Source: CBDCGS01 sp965216915
GTDB taxonomy: Bacteria; Pseudomonadota; Alphaproteobacteria; UBA828
Length of the DNA stretch: 64,000 bases
Assembly: GCA_965216915.1 (NCBI GenBank)
Contig: CBDCGS010000007.1
Coordinates: 224,377-288,376, forward strand
Direction: 5' to 3'
The notes below the pieces were generated by a model. It saw only the letters and a list, made by a program, of their open reading frames with translations. It was not told where the DNA came from and made no database searches. The translations under genes were made by a program, and so were the position numbers. Position 1 is the first letter of the stretch, and every line of letters starts with the position of its first letter. Below, piece after piece: positions 1 to 8,314 of this stretch.

Positions 1-1
1 C

Positions 2-451
2 GCCTACGTTGGAGAGCGCCGGCAATTCGACCGCGCGATCGGAAGCTTCCAGGCGATCCAGTTTCAACTCGCCGATCTCGCGACCGAGATCGAGAAGGTG
101 CGGCTCTTGGCCTACCGCGCGGCCGCCCTGATGGACGCGGGTGACCGGTACATCGAAGCGGCCGCCATGGCCAAGAGGGCGGCTGGCGACATGGCGGTGC
201 GGGTGACCTCCGAGGCGTTGGAGCTTCTCGGCGGGCGCGGCTATTTGGCACCCAACCCGCTCGAGCGCTTTGCCCGTCAAGCGCGGATCGCACAGCTCGC
301 CGACGGCACAACCAACGTGCAGCGGCTCGTGATCGGCCGCCGGCTCCTTGCCGATGGCCATTGCGCGCTTCCGCCGGTTCCGGTGGACCGGGACCGTCCC
401 ACCTCCGAGCCGCCCGACCTCGTGGCCCACACCGTTGATCGAAGCGCCTGA
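2..451 (+). CDS. Acyl-CoA dehydrogenase, C-terminal part (5' end outside window)
   Basis: The reading frame is open from the window edge and ends at 451 (149 residues visible). The visible part is the C-terminal helical domain of an acyl-CoA dehydrogenase, the FAD enzyme that introduces the alpha-beta double bond in acyl-CoA. Recognisable blocks are the opening AYVGERRQFDRAIGSFQAIQ, the middle AAAMAKRAAGDMAV, the ALELLGGRGYL segment and IAQLADGTTNVQRLVIGR, which forms the end of the FAD/substrate fold. The last ~30 residues after the IGR motif are Pro/Arg-rich and not conserved. Acyl-chain specificity cannot be judged without the N-terminal half and the catalytic glutamate region. Confidence 0.93.
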   Translation, partial: AYVGERRQFDRAIGSFQAIQFQLADLATEIEKVRLLAYRAAALMDAGDRYIEAAAMAKRAAGDMAVRVTSEALELLGGRGYLAPNPLERFARQARIAQLADGTTNVQRLVIGRRLLADGHCALPPVPVDRDRPTSEPPDLVAHTVDRSA

Positions 452-610
452 TTTGCACTCCTCAAAGCGTCAGTCCGACCGGTGTCCAAGAGGGGCGTCG
501 CGGACGGGGCGAGAATCGCGCCTGTTGATCCGAGCGCCAGTAATTCGCTAAGTGAAGGGATCGGCTGGGGCGGCATGAGAACCGCCTATCGGCAACGGGA
601 GCGTTCGGCC

Positions 611-1306
611 ATGACTGAGACGACTACTCCAGATCCGCGCGCGGCGGACGCGCTGGCGGCAACCGTCGCCCAGCATAAGGCGTGGCTGGACAGCGGCGGG
701 AGCGCCGGTGCGCGCGCGGATTTCTCGGGCATGAACCTGGAGGGCGCGCGCTTCCCGAACACCGATCTCCGTCGTGCCGTCTTCAACCGCGCCAAACTCG
801 AACGGGCCGATTTCGCCGGCGCGGACCTCTCCGAGGCAGATTTCAGCGAGGCTGACCTCAAGCGCGCCGACCTCGCAGGCTCCACGCTGCGGAAGGCCAT
901 CTTCGATGGTGCAGACCTGTCTGAAGCGGCGCTCGGCGATGCGCGGCTCGAGGGCGCATCGCTCAAGGGAGCCGGATTGCGTCAGGCGTGGCTCGGCCGG
1001 GCTCATCTGGAGGGGGCCGTTCTTTCCGAGGCCGATCTCCATGGCGCGTGGGTCGGGCGCGCCAGCCTCGAGGGCGCGCGTTTGCACAACGCGATGCTCG
1101 CGGGCGCGGAATTTCCGGGTGCGAGCCTGCGGGACGCCGACCTCACGCAGGCCTATTTTGGCGGGGTCGCGCTCGCCGATGCGGATCTGTCCGGTGCGAT
1201 CTTGGCCGGGGTGCGCAATCTCACGCAGGCGCAGCTCGACGGCGCACGTGGAGACGCGAAAACCGTGCTTCCCAAGGGGCTGAGTATCTACAACAGCGCG
1301 GGATGA
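611..1306 (+). CDS. Pentapeptide-repeat protein
   Basis: A 231-residue protein. After about 35 residues the chain becomes an almost uninterrupted run of A(D/N/S)LXX-type pentapeptides (for example ADLSEADFSEADLKRADL), enough to form a long right-handed quadrilateral beta-helix. It ends with the common cap LTQAQLDGARGDAKTVLPKGL. There is no signal peptide or membrane segment, so it is probably cytoplasmic. The ATG at 611 follows a GGGAGCG ribosome site; an in-frame ATG at 575 is possible but has no better site. Pentapeptide proteins range from gyrase-protecting DNA mimics to scaffolds, and nothing here shows which. The repeat composition (high G, A and R) does not look like a strongly acidic DNA mimic. 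Confidence 0.88.
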   Translation: MTETTTPDPRAADALAATVAQHKAWLDSGGSAGARADFSGMNLEGARFPNTDLRRAVFNRAKLERADFAGADLSEADFSEADLKRADLAGSTLRKAIFDGADLSEAALGDARLEGASLKGAGLRQAWLGRAHLEGAVLSEADLHGAWVGRASLEGARLHNAMLAGAEFPGASLRDADLTQAYFGGVALADADLSGAILAGVRNLTQAQLDGARGDAKTVLPKGLSIYNSAG

Positions 1307-1498
1307 TCGCGCGGGCTATCCCCATCGGCCGTTGATTTTCCGCTTCGCCCAGCCCAATATCCCGCCCCGGACCCCTAGGCGAAACCCGGTTATCAGGGCG
1401 CTCGCCTGCGATCAATGCGAAAAGCCAATGCCGTGCTTGTTTCGCCGCAGACACGGTTCGTGTGAGGGGCCTGTTGGGAGCTGGTGCGGGAGGAATTC

Positions 1499-3541
1499 GT
1501 GACCAAACTGCGGGTAGCCGTCGATATCGGCGGCACGTTTACCGACATTTGCATCCTCAACGAGGAAACCGGCGTCTTGCGGGTCGCGAAATCGGAATCG
1601 ACTCCCGACGACCCGATGCGGGGCGCGATGAGCGGCCTCGCGGGCGCAGATGTTGACCTCCACGATGTGACGCTGTTCTCGCACGGCACCACGGTCGCGA
1701 CCAACGCCCTGGTCACCCGCCGGCTGCCACCAACGGCAATGGTGTGCAGCAAAGGCTACCGTGACGTTATCGAGATCCGCCGCGCCAACAAGGAAGAGCT
1801 TTGGGACACGTACAAGGACGTGGCGCAGCCCTACATCCGTCGGCGCGACCGTCTCACGGTGACCGAACGCGTCGACCATAGCGGCAAGGTGATCACGCCG
1901 CTCGATGAGGGCGAGGCGCGCGAAGTGGCCCGCGTTCTCAAAAAGCGGGGGGTCCAGGCCGTCGCCATTTGCTTCATGAATTCCTTCATCAATCCGGCGC
2001 ATGAGGCGCGCATGCGGGAGATCCTGGAGGAAGCGTTGCCCGGGGTCGAAGTGTCGACCTCGTCGCAAACCCTGCCCGAGATCTTCGAGCATGAGCGTTT
2101 TTCCACGACTGTGGTGAACGCGACCTTGAGCCCGGTGGTCAGCAGCTACACCGCGCGCATGGAAAAGGCGCTGCAGGATGGCGGTTACAAGAACGATCTT
2201 TTGATGCTCCATTCGGGCGGCGGCGTCATGACGCCCGCGACGGCGAAGCATTTCGCGGGCCGCCTCGCGGGCTCCGGCATTGCGGCGGGCGCGATCGCGA
2301 GCCGCCACATCGCGATGCTCTGCGGCTTTGAAAACTCGATCGGGCTCGATATGGGCGGCACGAGCTGCGACGTGTCACTGGTCTTTGGCGGTGAATCGCG
2401 CGTGACCAAGGACTGGCACATCGAGTTCGGCTATCCGATTCGCTTCCCGAGCATCGAGGTGTTGACCATCGGCGCGGGCGGAGGCTCGCTCGCTTGGATC
2501 GACGATGCCGGCTCGCTCCACAACGGCCCGCAATCCGCCGGCGCGGATCCCGGCCCGGCCTGCTATGGCCGTGGCAACAAGACGCCGACCAACACGGACG
2601 CCAATCTGGCACTCGGGCGCCTCGGCACGGAGCTCGCGGGCGGTCAAATCGTGCTCGATCGCGCGGCCGCGGAGGCGGCGATCAAGGCGGATGTCGCAGA
2701 GCCGCTCGGCATGTCGCCGACCGACGCGGCCAAGGCGGTGATCAGCGTCGCCAATGCCAACATGGCGGACGCCGTGCGTCTCATCTCGATTAGCCGCGGC
2801 TACGACCCGCGCGATTTTGCGCTCGTCGCCTTTGGCGGCGCCGGGGCGCTCCATGGCGTCGCGCTGGCCAAGGAGCTGTCGATCCCGACGGTCATCGTGC
2901 CGCCCAATCCGGGCGTCACCTCGGCATTGGGGTGCCTCCTGGTCGACATGCGCCACGATCTTTCGCAAACCTATCTCGCCGCGGCCGAAGACGCCGACCC
3001 GGCGGACATCGAGGCCAAGTTCGCCGAGATGGAGGATGAAGCGCGCAGCCGCCTCGACAAGGAGGGTGTCGCGGCATCTGATATGGTGCTGCAGCGGACG
3101 ATCGACATGATGTATCTCGGCCAGTGGCGCTCGCTGCAGGTGCCGGTGGCCGCGCCGTTCACGTCGGTGCCGGACGCGGTAGCCGCCTTCCACGCCGACC
3201 ACGACCGCGAATATGCCTTCCGCCGTGACGACACGCCGGTCGAGCTGTTCCGTCTCAATCTCGCGGCAATCGGCGTTGTGCCAAAGGCCGAATTGATGAA
3301 ACATAGCAAGAACGGCGTGGCCCTGGAGGCGCGTGGCGCGCGGCCGGTGGTCTTCGACGAAGTTGAGGGGGCGATTGAGACCCCGATATACTCCCATGAA
3401 GAGCTGCCGGCAGGCGCGACGATCGAGGGGCCTGCGGTGATCGAGCAGTTGGACTCGACAACCGTGGTTCCGCCCGGCATGCGCGCCGAAACAGATGATT
3501 GGCTGAACGTCCGAATTCACGTCGCGGAGGCGTCGACATGA
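1499..3541 (+). CDS. hyuA: Hydantoinase/oxoprolinase family protein, HyuA-type subunit (first copy)
   Basis: A 680-residue member of the HyuA (N-methylhydantoinase A, ATP-dependent) family, which works with HyuB to open cyclic amides such as hydantoins or 5-oxoproline. The N-terminal actin-like ATPase motif VAVDIGGTFTDICIL is clear, as are the second phosphate-binding region GLDMGGTSCDVSLV and the SAGADPGPACYGRG block. The GTG at 1499 was chosen because it sits behind a GGGAGGAATTC ribosome site; a GTG at 1484 lies on top of that site. The end overlaps hyuB by four bases (ATGA). Unlike the second copy (21842), the ESGPAAG element reads AGSGIAAG, so its substrate may differ. Substrate is unknown. 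Confidence 0.9.
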   Translation: MTKLRVAVDIGGTFTDICILNEETGVLRVAKSESTPDDPMRGAMSGLAGADVDLHDVTLFSHGTTVATNALVTRRLPPTAMVCSKGYRDVIEIRRANKEELWDTYKDVAQPYIRRRDRLTVTERVDHSGKVITPLDEGEAREVARVLKKRGVQAVAICFMNSFINPAHEARMREILEEALPGVEVSTSSQTLPEIFEHERFSTTVVNATLSPVVSSYTARMEKALQDGGYKNDLLMLHSGGGVMTPATAKHFAGRLAGSGIAAGAIASRHIAMLCGFENSIGLDMGGTSCDVSLVFGGESRVTKDWHIEFGYPIRFPSIEVLTIGAGGGSLAWIDDAGSLHNGPQSAGADPGPACYGRGNKTPTNTDANLALGRLGTELAGGQIVLDRAAAEAAIKADVAEPLGMSPTDAAKAVISVANANMADAVRLISISRGYDPRDFALVAFGGAGALHGVALAKELSIPTVIVPPNPGVTSALGCLLVDMRHDLSQTYLAAAEDADPADIEAKFAEMEDEARSRLDKEGVAASDMVLQRTIDMMYLGQWRSLQVPVAAPFTSVPDAVAAFHADHDREYAFRRDDTPVELFRLNLAAIGVVPKAELMKHSKNGVALEARGARPVVFDEVEGAIETPIYSHEELPAGATIEGPAVIEQLDSTTVVPPGMRAETDDWLNVRIHVAEAST

Positions 3542-5535
3542 GCGACCAGCGTCCAGGCTTTACCCTCGACCCCGTCACGTTCGAGGTACTGAAAAACTCG
3601 TTCATCACCACCGTCGACCAGATGGCCGAGCAGGTGCTTCGGACCTGTTATTCCTTCGTCATCTACAACCGCGATTTTTCTTCGGCGCTGAACGACGCTA
3701 ACGGCGATTCCATCGCGCAGGGCAATCAGGACATCGCCGTCCACGTCGGCACCCTGCATTACACGTGCAAGGCGGTGATCGAGAAATTCAAGGACAGGAT
3801 GCGGCCCGGCGACGTCTACATGATCAACGATCCCTATGCCGGGGGCACCCACTTCAACGACGTGCGCATTATTCGGCCGGTGTTCGTCGGTGACGAGATC
3901 ATCGCGTTCGCGCAATCCAACGGGCATTGGTCTGATGTCGGCGGTAGCACACCGGGCTCGTTCGACGTGCTCGCCAAGGAGATGTTCCGCGAGGGGATTC
4001 GCATCACGCCGGTGCGCCTCTACGACGAAGGCAAGTTTCGCGACGACTTGGCGGATATGATCGCCGCCAACACCCGCGACCCGGCGTCGATCATCGGCGA
4101 CATGGGCGCGCAGGCCGAGGCGACCCGCGTCGCCGAGCGCGAGATCCTGCGGCTGGTGGACAAGTACGGCAAGGACACCGTGGTCACCGGCACGCGCGAG
4201 GTGCAGGATTATGTCGAGCAGGCGACGCGCCAGCGCATTCGCGAGCTGCCCGACGGCACGTGGGAGAACGAGGACTTCATCGACCGCGATCCCGCACGTG
4301 GCGAGGGCATGATCCCGATCAAGGTCAAGCTCACGATCTCGGGCGACGAGGTGACCTACGATTTCACGGGCAGCCACCCGACAATCAGCACACTCTACAA
4401 CTCGGCGTTTGGCGGCACCTTCTCCGCCGTCGTCGCCGGCATGAAGACCTATTTCCCCGACCTGCCGCTCAACTCCGGCTTCTACCGGCCGATCAAGGTC
4501 GTCGCGCCGCCGGACTCGGTGGTCGATGCCCGTTGGCCGGTCGCCGTGACCGGGTTCCTGATGCCGTTCGAGAAGATCATGAACTCGATCTACGAGATCT
4601 GGTCCGACATCATGCCGGAGCGCGCAATCGCGTGCGCCTTCAACCTCGAATACCTGCTGACCGGCGGGCGCGACCTGCGCACCGAGGACAAGAACATCTT
4701 CATGTTCTACGACTGGCTGCCGGGCGGCTGGGGCGGACGCAACGGCAAGGATGGCTGCAATGTGACGACGGCCTGCTTCGGCACCGGCCTGATGACACAG
4801 CCGGTCGAGGGGCAGGAGCGGCTTTGTCCGATCGTCGCAAACGAATATCAGGTGCTCACCGATTCACCCGGCCCCGGCAAGTGGCGGGGCGGCGCCGGCG
4901 TGGTCAAGACGAGCACGCTGCGCGAGGCCGAGAGCACCGTCATCTCCTACATCTGCGATCGCGAGCGCGCGGTGGTGTGGGGCATCAAGGGCGGCCTGCC
5001 CTCGATGCCGCACGGCCTCTGGATCGAGCGAAAGGAGACGGGTGAGCGTGAATGGCTTGGCTCGATCTTCTCCGATGTTCCGATTAATTCAGGCGACATC
5101 TTCAGTCGTCCAACGGCTGGCGGCGGTGGCCTCGGCGACCCGCTCGAGCGTGATCCCGCCGAGGTCGTGCGCGATGTCGAGGACGACTACGTCTCCATCG
5201 AGCGCGCCCGCAAGGACTATGGTGTGGTGCTCAAGGTGATCGACATCGACCTGGCCGAATACGAGGTCGACGAGACCGCGACCCGGGCCGAGCGTGCCGC
5301 GATCGCGAAGGCGCGCCGGGGCTGGTTGGAGGAGGACCCGGAATCGGTGGCGGAACGCTACCGGGCCGGAGAGCTCGACGAGATGGACATGGTGCGCCGC
5401 TACGGCGTGATCGTGGACTGGGGCGACGGCACACTCCTGCCCAAGACGACAACCGAATTTCGGAAGATGATGCGCAAGCGCTCGGCGGCCTATTGGAACG
5501 ACGATATCGCGCGCGTCGGTCAGGCTGCCGAATAG
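3538..5535 (+). CDS. hyuB: Hydantoinase B/oxoprolinase family protein, HyuB-type subunit (first copy)
   Basis: A 665-residue HyuB-family subunit, partner of the upstream HyuA with translational coupling through an ATGA overlap. The core has the usual blocks DPVTFEVLKNSF, MINDPYAGGTHFNDV, AQSNGHWSDVGG, and near the end the glycine-rich PTAGGGGLGDPLERDP. After that motif there is an extension of about 130 residues, rich in charged residues and ending in a basic segment; this extension is absent from the second HyuB in this window and resembles the longer HyuB versions found in some alphaproteobacteria. The protein is cytoplasmic. The reaction is probably ATP-driven cleavage or carboxylation of a small cyclic or keto compound, but the substrate cannot be read from the sequence. 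Confidence 0.9.
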   Translation: MSDQRPGFTLDPVTFEVLKNSFITTVDQMAEQVLRTCYSFVIYNRDFSSALNDANGDSIAQGNQDIAVHVGTLHYTCKAVIEKFKDRMRPGDVYMINDPYAGGTHFNDVRIIRPVFVGDEIIAFAQSNGHWSDVGGSTPGSFDVLAKEMFREGIRITPVRLYDEGKFRDDLADMIAANTRDPASIIGDMGAQAEATRVAEREILRLVDKYGKDTVVTGTREVQDYVEQATRQRIRELPDGTWENEDFIDRDPARGEGMIPIKVKLTISGDEVTYDFTGSHPTISTLYNSAFGGTFSAVVAGMKTYFPDLPLNSGFYRPIKVVAPPDSVVDARWPVAVTGFLMPFEKIMNSIYEIWSDIMPERAIACAFNLEYLLTGGRDLRTEDKNIFMFYDWLPGGWGGRNGKDGCNVTTACFGTGLMTQPVEGQERLCPIVANEYQVLTDSPGPGKWRGGAGVVKTSTLREAESTVISYICDRERAVVWGIKGGLPSMPHGLWIERKETGEREWLGSIFSDVPINSGDIFSRPTAGGGGLGDPLERDPAEVVRDVEDDYVSIERARKDYGVVLKVIDIDLAEYEVDETATRAERAAIAKARRGWLEEDPESVAERYRAGELDEMDMVRRYGVIVDWGDGTLLPKTTTEFRKMMRKRSAAYWNDDIARVGQAAE

Positions 5536-5672
5536 CCGTTTGTTGCGTTCGCGTTAACTATGCCGGGCCACGGACACGACAATAGGTCCGCACAAACCTG
5601 CCGTTTGGTAACAGTCGGCAAAGCATCCTGACCCTATGATCCCGGCTTCCTCGTCCACCAGGAATCCGGGCC

Positions 5673-6740
5673 ATGTGGCACGCGCACGACCAATCTCAGG
5701 CACGCCAGTTCGCAACTGCGGCGCTGGACAAGATGTTCGAGTTCGGCGCAATTCCAAATCCGTCGAATTTCACGGTTTTCTACGCATACGAAGCCCATGA
5801 TCGCCCGGATTTGGACAAGTCGATCGAGGAATTGATCGCTCAGGGTGAGGGAAACAACGAAAAATACCTCCAGAAGTTGTATCACGACTTTTTCGTTGCT
5901 GAAGACACCACTGCTGATGTGCAGCAAACCAGCGAGCGCATTCAGAGCGCCGTCGGTCGGGTCATGGAGCATTTCCGCGATGCGCAGTCCGACGCATCGC
6001 GTTTCGGCCAGGCAATGGAGGGCATATCGGAGGTGCTTGCGGGTGAGCCGAGCGCGGCCGACATCGAGACCCTCGTGCACTCGATCGTCAGGGAAACGAG
6101 CCGCATGGCCGGGCGCAGTGGTGCGCTCGAACGGGAGATTGCCGAGTCGTCGCAAGAGATCGAGGCGTTGCGCGATCATCTCGCGGAGGTTCAGAAAGAG
6201 GCGCTAACCGACCAGCTGACCGGGATCGCCAACCGGAAATGCTTCGACGCGCGTCTGCAGGCCGCCGCTGAGGAAGCCGATGAAGACGATAGTCCCCTCT
6301 GCCTCTTGCTCACAGACATCGACCACTTCAAGAAATTCAACGACACGCACGGCCACCAAGTGGGGGACAAAGTCCTGCGCACGGTCGGGCGGTCGCTCAG
6401 GGCGCACCTCAAGGGCCGGGACACGCCCGCCCGCTACGGCGGCGAGGAGTTCGGCGTCATCCTCCCGGAAACCAATCTTGCCAACGCCGTCACGGTCGCG
6501 GAGCAGATCCGCGGCGCCTTGGCCAAATGCAAGCTGACCGACCGAAAGACCGGCAACGACTACGGCAATGTCACGCTGTCGATCGGCGTGAGCCAATATC
6601 GGCCCGGCGAAGAGCTGACCGAGCTGATCGAGCGCGCCGACCAGGCGCTCTATCGAGCGAAGGGCAACGGCCGAAATCGTGTCGAGGTCGAGGAGGAGGA
6701 AGAGCCCGAGAGCGGCGGCAATATGGCCGCGGAGGGTTAG
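5673..6740 (+). CDS. GGDEF-domain diguanylate cyclase
   Basis: A 355-residue protein that makes cyclic di-GMP from two GTP. The first ~170 residues are helical and lack a recognised sensor; a coiled segment (EREIAESSQEIEALRDHLAE) leads into the GGDEF domain, which starts at LTDQLTGIANRKCF. The active loop is RYGGEEF, with GGEEF at residues 256-260, so it is predicted active. The inhibitory I-site position reads KGRD instead of RxxD, suggesting weak or no product inhibition. No transmembrane segment is visible, so it is soluble. The tail is strongly acidic. It stands alone, 137 bases after hyuB and convergent with the next gene. Confidence 0.93.
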   Translation: MWHAHDQSQARQFATAALDKMFEFGAIPNPSNFTVFYAYEAHDRPDLDKSIEELIAQGEGNNEKYLQKLYHDFFVAEDTTADVQQTSERIQSAVGRVMEHFRDAQSDASRFGQAMEGISEVLAGEPSAADIETLVHSIVRETSRMAGRSGALEREIAESSQEIEALRDHLAEVQKEALTDQLTGIANRKCFDARLQAAAEEADEDDSPLCLLLTDIDHFKKFNDTHGHQVGDKVLRTVGRSLRAHLKGRDTPARYGGEEFGVILPETNLANAVTVAEQIRGALAKCKLTDRKTGNDYGNVTLSIGVSQYRPGEELTELIERADQALYRAKGNGRNRVEVEEEEEPESGGNMAAEG

Positions 6741-6759
6741 CGCGCGCCGTTCCTATCGA

Positions 6760-7386
6760 CTATCGCGGGGGCCAGGTACCGCGATAGGGCTTCCTCAGCG
6801 CGCGTGCGACCATGTCGAGGCGGTCTTGTCCATAGAACATGTCGCCATCGACGAAATAGGTGGGTGAGCCGAACACGGAACGCCGAATCGCCTCTTCGGT
6901 GTTGGCCTCGTAAAGCGCGCGACAACGCGCCGAGTCTGCGGACTCGATCAAGGGCGCTGCGTCGACTCCGACGCCCTCAGCGAGGCGGCTCAGCGTCTCA
7001 GTGTCCGTGAGGTCGGCATCGTCGCGCCAGTGGCTTTCCAGCATCGCATGGGCCAATCGGTCGACATTGAGATCGCACGAGATACCGGCGATCAGCATGC
7101 AATTGGGCAAGGTCATGTCCTTGCGGTGATGGGTCGGCAGCTCGCCAACAACGGGCGCGTTGCGCTCCTCCGACCAGCGCTCGAGTTCGCGCCCGAAATA
7201 GTAGGCGAGGTGATGCGCGGGCCTCTCCCCGAACGGCATCGACCCGACGCCCAGCAAGGCGCGGTTCAAATCATAGGGCTTGTGCTGAATCGTGCGCCCG
7301 GCCTCGGCGGCGATCTCCATGAGCTTTCGCGAGCCGAAATAGGCGAACAGCGAGTGTGCGGAATAGAAATATTCGATCACGGGCAT
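6760..7386 (-). CDS. 2-hydroxychromene-2-carboxylate isomerase family protein (DsbA-like/GST kappa fold)
   Basis: A 208-residue protein of the thioredoxin-fold family that includes HCCA isomerase and kappa glutathione transferases. These enzymes isomerise naphthalene-pathway intermediates or act on glutathione conjugates. The N-terminus IEYFYSAHSLFAYFGS holds the serine (no CxxC) typical of the family, and the C-terminal GSPTYFVDGDMFYGQDRLDMV is its signature. The start has a GGAG site about ten bases upstream. It lies 44 bases downstream of the AhpD-like gene on the same strand, so the two probably form an operon. No aromatic-degradation genes are nearby, so a general glutathione role is as likely as the classical isomerase reaction. 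Confidence 0.85.
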   Translation of the reverse strand: MPVIEYFYSAHSLFAYFGSRKLMEIAAEAGRTIQHKPYDLNRALLGVGSMPFGERPAHHLAYYFGRELERWSEERNAPVVGELPTHHRKDMTLPNCMLIAGISCDLNVDRLAHAMLESHWRDDADLTDTETLSRLAEGVGVDAAPLIESADSARCRALYEANTEEAIRRSVFGSPTYFVDGDMFYGQDRLDMVARALRKPYRGTWPPR

Positions 7387-7430
7387 AGCTCTTCACTCCG
7401 GGCGCCGGCTCATGACCTAGCCCGTCTCGA

Positions 7431-7856
7431 TCATGGTGCCGGTACCGTGGTCGGTGCCGGCAGGGCAAGAAACGCGTCATCTACTTCGACGTCGTAGCCG
7501 TTGGCGAGCTTGTTGGTTTCGTTCGCCATCCCCACCACGGCCATGAGCTCCGCCTGCATCGCGTCGGTCATGCCGGCGCGGCGGGCGCCCGCTGTGTGCG
7601 AGCGGATGCAATAGCGGCAGCCATTGGTCGCGCTCACCGCGACGTAGATCATCTCCTTCGTGAGCGGATCGAGCGCGCCCGGCGCCATGATCTCCTTGAT
7701 GCTTTCCCAGGTGCGCCGCAACGTCGGCGGGTCGTTGGCAAGCACCTTCCAGAAATTGTTGATCCAGTCCACGCCGCGCGTCGTCATGATGTCGTCATAC
7801 ACCGCGCGGACCTCTGGCGGGGCGTCGTCATAGTCGATCAGGGGCACGGTCGCCAT
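7431..7856 (-). CDS. Carboxymuconolactone decarboxylase / AhpD-like family protein
   Basis: A 141-residue helical protein of the CMD/AhpD superfamily. It carries the redox motif CRYCIRSH (CxxC followed by a histidine three residues on), as in alkylhydroperoxidase AhpD-type members, rather than the Cys-free decarboxylase subgroup. Length and the ATNGCRYC context fit small peroxidase-like members. The start has an AAGGAAAA ribosome site. It leads a two-gene minus-strand operon with the downstream DsbA-like isomerase and is divergent from the ArsC-like gene at 7964. A role in peroxide or electrophile detoxification is inference. Confidence 0.88.
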   Translation of the reverse strand: MATVPLIDYDDAPPEVRAVYDDIMTTRGVDWINNFWKVLANDPPTLRRTWESIKEIMAPGALDPLTKEMIYVAVSATNGCRYCIRSHTAGARRAGMTDAMQAELMAVVGMANETNKLANGYDVEVDDAFLALPAPTTVPAP

Positions 7857-7963
7857 GGCATTTTCCTTCTCACGTGATCGCGGCCTTTCACGGAGTATTG
7901 CGGCTCGTCCGCCCGCCTGCTAGCTGTTCGTCCGTGACACGATCGGAAGGGTGAGTGGCGCTC

Positions 7964-8311
7964 ATGGTGGTCGTCTACGGCCTCAGGAATTGCGACACCT
8001 GCCGCGCGGCCATGAAATGGCTGACCGCGCAGGGGATCGACGCGACACTCCATGACCTCCGTGCCGACGGTCTCGATGCGCAGCGCCTCTCGGAATGGGC
8101 GGACGAGCTCGGCTGGGAGGCGCTCCTCAACCGGCGTAGCAAAACCTGGCGGGGCCTGCCGGAGGTCGAGCGCACGCCGCTCGACGGCGACCGAGCCCGC
8201 GCACTCATGGCGGCGCACCCGACCCTCGTCAAGCGGCCGGTGATCGACCGTGGCGACCGGCGGTTCGTCGGCTTCGACGAGGCGGTGCGGTCTCGGCTCC
8301 GGCGGGGATGA
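7964..8311 (+). CDS. ArsC/Spx-family reductase-like protein
   Basis: A 115-residue thioredoxin-fold protein of the ArsC/Spx/YffB family. The start VVYGLRNCDTCRAAMKWL has the family cysteine motif, here CxxC (NCDTCR). The following GWEALLNRRSKTWRGLP and VKRPVIDRGDRRFVGFDE blocks are those of the YffB-like subgroup, which is not proven to reduce arsenate. The ATG at 7964 was chosen by homology to the usual short N-terminus; a GTG at 7955 is closer to the GGAAGG site and could add three residues. No ars genes are near. The stop is three bases before the next gene's GTG, so it is the first gene of an operon with the oxidase. Confidence 0.85.
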   Translation: MVVVYGLRNCDTCRAAMKWLTAQGIDATLHDLRADGLDAQRLSEWADELGWEALLNRRSKTWRGLPEVERTPLDGDRARALMAAHPTLVKRPVIDRGDRRFVGFDEAVRSRLRRG

Positions 8312-8314
8312 TCT

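Noticed and set aside
7964..8311. Arsenic-resistance gene
   Set aside because: The protein belongs to the YffB-like branch of the ArsC fold, and no arsB, arsR or acr3 lies nearby.
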